Assembly: GCA_035464675.1 (NCBI GenBank)
Contig: DATHSA010000048.1
Coordinates: 1 to 9,510, forward strand
DNA length: 9,510 nt
Source of the DNA: JAUYIV01 sp035464675
GTDB taxonomy: Bacteria > Actinomycetota > Acidimicrobiia > Spongiisociales > UBA11373
Direction of reading: 5' to 3'
Under the pieces are notes generated by a model. It ran no database searches. It saw only the letters and a program-made list of their open reading frames with translations, and had not been told where the DNA came from. The translations under genes and the position numbers were made by a program. Below, one piece after another: positions 5,086 to 9,510 of the stretch (position 1 is its first letter; each line of letters begins with the position of its first letter).

Positions 5086-6843
5086 TCAGCGCAGGATCCC
5101 GCGCTCCCACACCCGGACGAGCTGTCCGTAGGCATCGCTGGCGCGAACCAGGTCGTCGTGGGACCCGACGGCGATGACCCGGCCGGCGTCCATCATCACC
5201 ACACGGTCGGCGCGCTCGGCGCTCCTGAGCCGGTGGGCGATCACGATGGCAGTCCTCCCCTCCAACAGGGTCGACAGGGCCTGCTCGACCTTCGACTCGG
5301 TCTCGGGGTCGAGGTTCGCCGTCGCCTCGTCGAGGACGATCACCGCCGGATCGACCAGGAGTGCCCGGGCCAGGGCGACGAGCTGCCGCTCCCCAGCGGA
5401 GAAACGACTGCCGCGCTCGCGGACCAGCGTGTCGAACCGCTCGGGCAGTTCACGCACCCACTCCTCGATCCCGATCGCGCGGCACACCTCCCACAGCTCG
5501 TCGTCGGATGCCCCGGGACGCGCGTAGCCGAGGTTGTCCCGAAGCGTCCCGTTGAAGAGGAACCCCTCCTGAGGGATCAGCACCGCATGACGGGCGCGGG
5601 ACTCGAGGGTCATCGTCCGCAGGTCGTGCCCGTCGAGCACCACCGTCCCCTCGACCGGGTCGTAGAACCGCAGCACCAGCCGGGCAAGGGTCGACTTCCC
5701 GGCACCCGTCTCCCCGACGATGGCGACGCGTTCACCTGGAGCGATCAGAAGATCGACATCCTCCACCACCAGCAGGTCTGGCTCGTACCCGAAGGAGACG
5801 CCATCGAGCCTCACCTCGCCATCGAGGGGCCCGGGGAGGTCGACGGCGTCGGGAGCGTCGTCGACGGCCGGCGGCGTGTCCAGGAGCCGGAACAGCTTGT
5901 TCAATGCCGCCGCCGCCGACTGCATCTGGTTGTAGACCTGGGAGAGGTTGATGATCGGCTGGAAGAACCAGTCGAGGTACAACAGCAGTGAGACGAGCGT
6001 CCCGAACGAGAGGTCCCCGGCGATCACCCGGCGGCCGCCGAAGTAGAGGACGATCCCGTACCCGGCGATGCGGAGGAACGCCACGGCCGGGAAGTACCAC
6101 GCGACGGCGCGCGCCGTGTTCATGTTCGCCTCGAAGTAGTCCTCGTTGACACTCCCGAAAGCGCCCGCTTGCTCGCGCTCACGTGTGAAGGCCTGCACCA
6201 CACGTACCCCGGTGATGCCCTCCTGCAGGGTGGCGAGCACCCGCCCGATCTGCTCGCGCACCTCTCGGTACGCCCTTCCTGCAAACCGCTGGAACATCCA
6301 CGACAGACCGACGAGCACCACGATCAGAAGCAGCACCTGGCCGGCGACCGCGGGATCGACGAGCACCATCGCCACGGTCACCCCGATGAGGGTGAGCAGA
6401 TTGGTGACAAGGGTCACCGCACCCTCCTCGGCGAAGTCCTGGACCGACTCGATGTCGTTGGTCATCCGGCTCACGAGGACCCCGGCCTTGGACCTGCCGT
6501 AGAAGGCCATGTCCAGCCGCATCAGGTGAGAGAACACCCGCGAACGGAGGATCTGAAGGTAACGCTCCCCCAGGAAGGCGACGGCGTACTGGGCGATCCG
6601 CTGCGACACGTACTGGGTGATCAGCAGGCCGGTGAAGACCGCGGTCGCAAGATAGATCGTGCTGCGGTCGCCGACGACGATCCCGTCGTCGATGCCCGTC
6701 TTGATGGCGATCGGTCCGAGCACCCGGGCCAGGGTGGCGATGACGGTGGCGATCGTCGATCCGAGCAGCGCGCGGCCGAGGCCCTTTCCGAGGCGCGCCG
6801 CCCGCCGCATCAGCTTTCCGCTGGGGGGCCCCGGCGCCGTCAT
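5086..6843 (-). CDS. ABC exporter half-transporter, second subunit (TMD-NBD fusion, non-consensus signature)
   Basis: The 585-residue inner-membrane protein has an exporter-type transmembrane domain (residues about 25-305, probable helices near 26-46, 62-82, 146-163, 166-184, 250-270 and 278-300) fused to an ATPase domain. Walker A is GETGAGKS (377-384), the Q-loop Gln is 425, Walker B is VIVLDE with catalytic Glu506, and the H-loop is His537. The signature motif is FSAGE (481-485) instead of LSGGQ. Together with the partner gene this predicts a heterodimer in which this subunit supplies the active Walker A/B pair and the weaker signature half. The substrate is unknown; homologues include multidrug and lipid exporters of the MdlAB/TM287-288 type. 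Its ATG overlaps the stop of the preceding subunit (ATGA), and a GGAGGAGG ribosome site lies seven bases upstream, inside that gene. Confidence 0.93.
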   Translation of the reverse strand: MTAPGPPSGKLMRRAARLGKGLGRALLGSTIATVIATLARVLGPIAIKTGIDDGIVVGDRSTIYLATAVFTGLLITQYVSQRIAQYAVAFLGERYLQILRSRVFSHLMRLDMAFYGRSKAGVLVSRMTNDIESVQDFAEEGAVTLVTNLLTLIGVTVAMVLVDPAVAGQVLLLIVVLVGLSWMFQRFAGRAYREVREQIGRVLATLQEGITGVRVVQAFTREREQAGAFGSVNEDYFEANMNTARAVAWYFPAVAFLRIAGYGIVLYFGGRRVIAGDLSFGTLVSLLLYLDWFFQPIINLSQVYNQMQSAAAALNKLFRLLDTPPAVDDAPDAVDLPGPLDGEVRLDGVSFGYEPDLLVVEDVDLLIAPGERVAIVGETGAGKSTLARLVLRFYDPVEGTVVLDGHDLRTMTLESRARHAVLIPQEGFLFNGTLRDNLGYARPGASDDELWEVCRAIGIEEWVRELPERFDTLVRERGSRFSAGERQLVALARALLVDPAVIVLDEATANLDPETESKVEQALSTLLEGRTAIVIAHRLRSAERADRVVMMDAGRVIAVGSHDDLVRASDAYGQLVRVWERGILR

Positions 6844-8591
6844 GTCCTCGCCTCCTCCTGGGCGAGGACCTCGCCGTATCTAGGCACCGTCGCCAGCAGG
6901 TCCCGGTGGGGGCCGGTGGCCACGATCTTCCCCTCGTCCATGAAGACCACCTGGTCGACGATGGCGAGCGTGGAGGTCCGGTGGGCGATGATGATCGTGG
7001 TGCGGCCCTTCATCACCTGCTCGAGAGCGGCCAGCATCTCCGCCTCGACAATGGCGTCCACCGACGAGGTGGCGTCGTCGAGGATCAGCACCCTGGGGTC
7101 GCGCAGCACCGCCCGGGCGAGGGCCACCCGCTGGCGCTGACCGCCCGACAGCGAGTGGCCGCGCTCGCCCACCACCGTGTCGTAACCATCGGGCAGCGCC
7201 GAGATGAAGTCGTGCGCCTGGGCGAGACGTGCCGCCAGCCGGATCTGCTCGTCCGAGGCGCCGGGATCGCCGAAGGCGATGTTCTCCCGCACCGATGCCG
7301 AGAACAGGAAGGTCTCCTGGAAGACCACCGCAACCTCACGACGGAGCTCGTCCAGGTCGATCTGCCGCACATCGAGCCCATCGAGGGTGATCGCCCCGGC
7401 GTCGACGTCGCGGAAGCGAGGCACCAGGTGGGCGATGGTCGTCTTGCCCGAGCCGGTGGCGCCGACCAGCGCCACCGAGCTCCCCCCGGGGATGGTGAGG
7501 TCCACGCCGTCGAGCACGACCGACCCGCCCGGATAGGAGAACGAGACGTCGTGGAATCGAACCTCTCCCCTGCCGGGCGGAATCGCCGTCGCCGTCGTGG
7601 GTCCGGCGATCTCGGGGGCCTGGGAGAGCAGCGTCTGGATCCGTGTCGCCGCCGCAGTCGCCCGGGGCACCTGGGCGAAGAACCACCCCGTGATGCGGAG
7701 CGGGAAGTTCAACAACGCCAGGTACTGGGTGAACGCCACGAACTCGCCGAGTGTGATGTCGCCCGAGACCGCGCGAAGCCCGCCCAGCAGCAGCACCGCG
7801 ACGTTGGCGAACGACGGAACCATCTCGAAGAGCGGCGCAAAGGCAGCCCTGATGCGCGCCAGACGCGTCGCCCGGTCGAAGATCCGCTCTGCCGCGTCGT
7901 CGAGCTTGCCGCGCTCCTGATCCTCCTGGCCATAGGACTTGATCACCTGGATGCCGCCGATCGAGTCCTCGACGACATGGCTCAGATCGGCGAGCCGCTG
8001 TTGGACGTCGAACGACAGCTTGATGACCCGGTGCGCGTACCGCCGGGCCAGGAACAACACCAACGGCACGGTCAAGGAGGTCACCAGGCCGAGGATCGGG
8101 TCGAGGACGATCAGCATCGTGGTGACGGCCAGGAACATCCCGATGTTGGCCAGCGTGATGGGCGTCATCGCGTAGACGAGGCGCACCTGGGAGAGGTCGC
8201 TCGACGCGCGGGCCATGAGCTCACCGGTGCTGGTGACGTCGTGGAAGGAGAAGGCCAGCCGCTGGATGTGCTCGAACATCCGGTTGCGGAGGTCGGTCTC
8301 GGCCCGGTACGAGACCTTGAACCCGTAGTAGCGGCGGACCCCTATGCCGATCCCCAGCAGGACGCCGGCGCCCAGAAGGAGCCCGACCAGCAGGCCCAGA
8401 TCGTCGCCGCGATCGCCGAGGATCGCGTGGTCGACCACACGGCTCACCAGGTAGGGCACGGCAACCGTCATCGCCATCCACAGGAGCGCCCCCGAGATGG
8501 CCAGGGCGAGGTCGCGGCGGTATCGCTTGATCGTCCGGGTCAGGAGCTGGAATCCGGCGCGAGCCTCGGACTCCTGCATGCCTGAGGTCAT
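6840..8591 (-). CDS. ABC exporter half-transporter, first subunit (TMD-NBD fusion, degenerate Walker B)
   Basis: The 583-residue membrane protein has a six-helix exporter domain (about residues 25-305) and a C-terminal ATPase domain. Walker A is GATGSGKT (377-384), the Q-loop Gln is 425, the signature is a canonical LSGGQ (481-485), Walker B is VLILDD and the H-loop is His537. The residue after Walker B Asp505 is Asp506, where active ATPases carry the catalytic Glu, so the site built on this subunit is expected to hydrolyse ATP poorly. These motif positions are numerically identical in the second subunit, as expected for a duplicated pair. The ATG at 8591 overlaps the stop of the BrkB-family gene by four bases; an in-frame ATG at 8579 would remove four residues. 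No strong ribosome site precedes it, so translation probably depends on coupling. Confidence 0.93.
   Translation of the reverse strand: MTSGMQESEARAGFQLLTRTIKRYRRDLALAISGALLWMAMTVAVPYLVSRVVDHAILGDRGDDLGLLVGLLLGAGVLLGIGIGVRRYYGFKVSYRAETDLRNRMFEHIQRLAFSFHDVTSTGELMARASSDLSQVRLVYAMTPITLANIGMFLAVTTMLIVLDPILGLVTSLTVPLVLFLARRYAHRVIKLSFDVQQRLADLSHVVEDSIGGIQVIKSYGQEDQERGKLDDAAERIFDRATRLARIRAAFAPLFEMVPSFANVAVLLLGGLRAVSGDITLGEFVAFTQYLALLNFPLRITGWFFAQVPRATAAATRIQTLLSQAPEIAGPTTATAIPPGRGEVRFHDVSFSYPGGSVVLDGVDLTIPGGSSVALVGATGSGKTTIAHLVPRFRDVDAGAITLDGLDVRQIDLDELRREVAVVFQETFLFSASVRENIAFGDPGASDEQIRLAARLAQAHDFISALPDGYDTVVGERGHSLSGGQRQRVALARAVLRDPRVLILDDATSSVDAIVEAEMLAALEQVMKGRTTIIIAHRTSTLAIVDQVVFMDEGKIVATGPHRDLLATVPRYGEVLAQEEART
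6851..6858 (-). promoter_or_regulatory. Ribosome binding site of the second ABC subunit
   Basis: The minus strand reads GGAGGAGG seven bases before the ATG at 6843, inside the last codons of the first ABC gene. It is the strongest ribosome site in the operon and may help balance the two subunits. Confidence 0.65.
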
Positions 8592-9451
8592 GAGCCGTCG
8601 GCTTGGATCTCGAGCTGCGGGTGGGGGCTGGCCATCTCATCTCTGACGTATGTGGCCACCACCGCACCGAGGAGTATCGCCATCGCTCCCACATACATCC
8701 ATACGAGGGCCACGGCCACCGCCCCGAGCGTTCCGAAGGTCGGCCCGAGGTCGGGAGACAGCGACAGGTACAGGCCAAACCCGACACTCCCGAGCACGGC
8801 CACGACGGTGGCGACCAGGGCGGCGATCCACGACCTGTCCAGCGGCCGGGGGGGCCCGAAGTGATAGAAGGCGATCAGGAACGCAAAGAGCCCGAGGGCC
8901 GAGACCGGCACGCGCAGCCACGCCCACAACTCGTCGAGGGGGCTGAATCCGGTCAGATGAGCGAGGAATGCGAAGGTCTCCCGTCCGGCGACCAGCAGCA
9001 CCGAGGTGATCAGCAGGGCCAGGCCCCCCGCCACCGTCAGTGCCGCCGCGGTGAGCCGGATCGAGACGCCCTGGCGCGCCTCGGACTGGTGGTCCACCGA
9101 GGCCACGGCCCTTTGCAGCGCCACCACTGCTCGGGAGCCCAGGAACAGGGCGACCAGCGCCGACACCACGATCAGGACCGGCCCGCTCCCGCCGACCCGG
9201 TCGCCCGACTCACGCATGAGGTCGACGATGAATTGGACGACCGACCCGGGCACGACCGGTTCGAGCGCTCGCTCCACTCGAACCACGGCCGCCTCGGACT
9301 GGCCGATCATCGAGGCCACTCCGAGCAGGGCGAGCACGAGGGGCACGAGGGCGAGGAAGGCGTTGTAGGACACCGCCGCCGCCGGCAGCGACAATCCGGC
9401 CTCACGCGCCCGCCCGAAGAGGGCGACCGCATGCTCCTTGATCTTGGCCAC
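8588..9451 (-). CDS. YihY/BrkB-family integral membrane protein
   Basis: This 287-residue protein has about six predicted membrane helices (near residues 31-50, 90-110, 133-155, 181-198, 207-230 and 243-268). Family landmarks are AAAVSYNAFLALVP (24-37), like the AAxAYYxxxSLxP start of YihY proteins, and FGTLGAVAVALVWMYVGAMAILLGAVVA (239-266), the conserved last helix pair. The family is sometimes labelled ribonuclease BN or a virulence factor, but its real function is not established, and the RNase label is a historical error. The GTG at 9451 is the only reasonable start: an in-frame TGA lies at 9455-9457, immediately upstream, and the next downstream ATG is out of frame. No ribosome site is visible, so an upstream gene beyond the window may be translationally coupled. 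It ends in a 4-base overlap with the first ABC subunit, so the three genes form one operon. Confidence 0.87.
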   Translation of the reverse strand: MAKIKEHAVALFGRAREAGLSLPAAAVSYNAFLALVPLVLALLGVASMIGQSEAAVVRVERALEPVVPGSVVQFIVDLMRESGDRVGGSGPVLIVVSALVALFLGSRAVVALQRAVASVDHQSEARQGVSIRLTAAALTVAGGLALLITSVLLVAGRETFAFLAHLTGFSPLDELWAWLRVPVSALGLFAFLIAFYHFGPPRPLDRSWIAALVATVVAVLGSVGFGLYLSLSPDLGPTFGTLGAVAVALVWMYVGAMAILLGAVVATYVRDEMASPHPQLEIQADGS

Positions 9452-9510
9452 GGATCAATGGTGGCAGGTCGGCGGCAACAGCCGGCTGGGGCTCGTGACC
9501 GGGGAGAGAT

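Noticed and set aside
5080..5991. 303-codon plus-strand open frame
   Set aside because: It is antisense to the second ABC subunit and has a charged, repetitive composition without any domain.
6906..8585. 559-codon plus-strand open frame
   Set aside because: It is antisense to the first ABC subunit; long antisense frames are expected at this GC content.
9458..9510. Possible divergent gene starting ATG at 9458
   Set aside because: Only 53 bases are visible, with no ribosome site and no recognisable protein sequence.

Overview
The window is a high-GC bacterial chromosome segment. Actinobacteriota is the best guess: base composition is strongly GC-rich, wobble positions favour G/C, GTG starts are used, two genes carry a TANNNT -10 box exactly where leaderless transcription would begin at the start codon, and the proteins look actinobacterial. 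The phylum call is an inference; nothing here fixes a genus. There is no phage, transposon, CRISPR array, RNA gene or obvious genomic-island boundary. It looks like ordinary core and accessory metabolism, and I found no convincing new multi-gene defence or biosynthetic system.

Layout. 1-469 (-) is the N-terminal third of SufB, the Fe-S cluster assembly scaffold, cut by the window edge. A 285-bp divergent intergenic region follows. 755-1198 (+) encodes a short Rossmann-fold protein of unknown role. 1297-2649 (+) is a probable transcription unit: a stand-alone, slightly enlarged translation initiation factor IF-1; a P-loop ATPase of the AAA_28 type; and a PPOX-fold flavin/F420-binding oxidoreductase. 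Convergent to it, 2681-3742 (-) encodes a protein related to archaeal-type (type II) glyceraldehyde-3-phosphate dehydrogenase. A 293-bp divergent region separates it from 4036-5046 (+), a zinc-dependent medium-chain alcohol dehydrogenase.

The last 4.4 kb, all on the minus strand, is a tightly coupled three-gene membrane operon read from 9451 down to 5086. It encodes a YihY/BrkB-family membrane protein and then two ABC half-transporters; both junctions are 4-base ATGA stop/start overlaps. The half-transporters carry complementary departures from consensus. The first has Asp instead of the catalytic Glu after Walker B, and the second has FSAGE instead of LSGGQ. This is the pattern expected of a heterodimeric exporter with one active and one degenerate ATP site.

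The points most worth a second look are the archaeal-type GAPDH homologue with an intact catalytic core but a changed C-terminal motif, the IF-1 gene away from its usual ribosomal-protein operon with inserted residues, and the matched asymmetry of the ABC pair.
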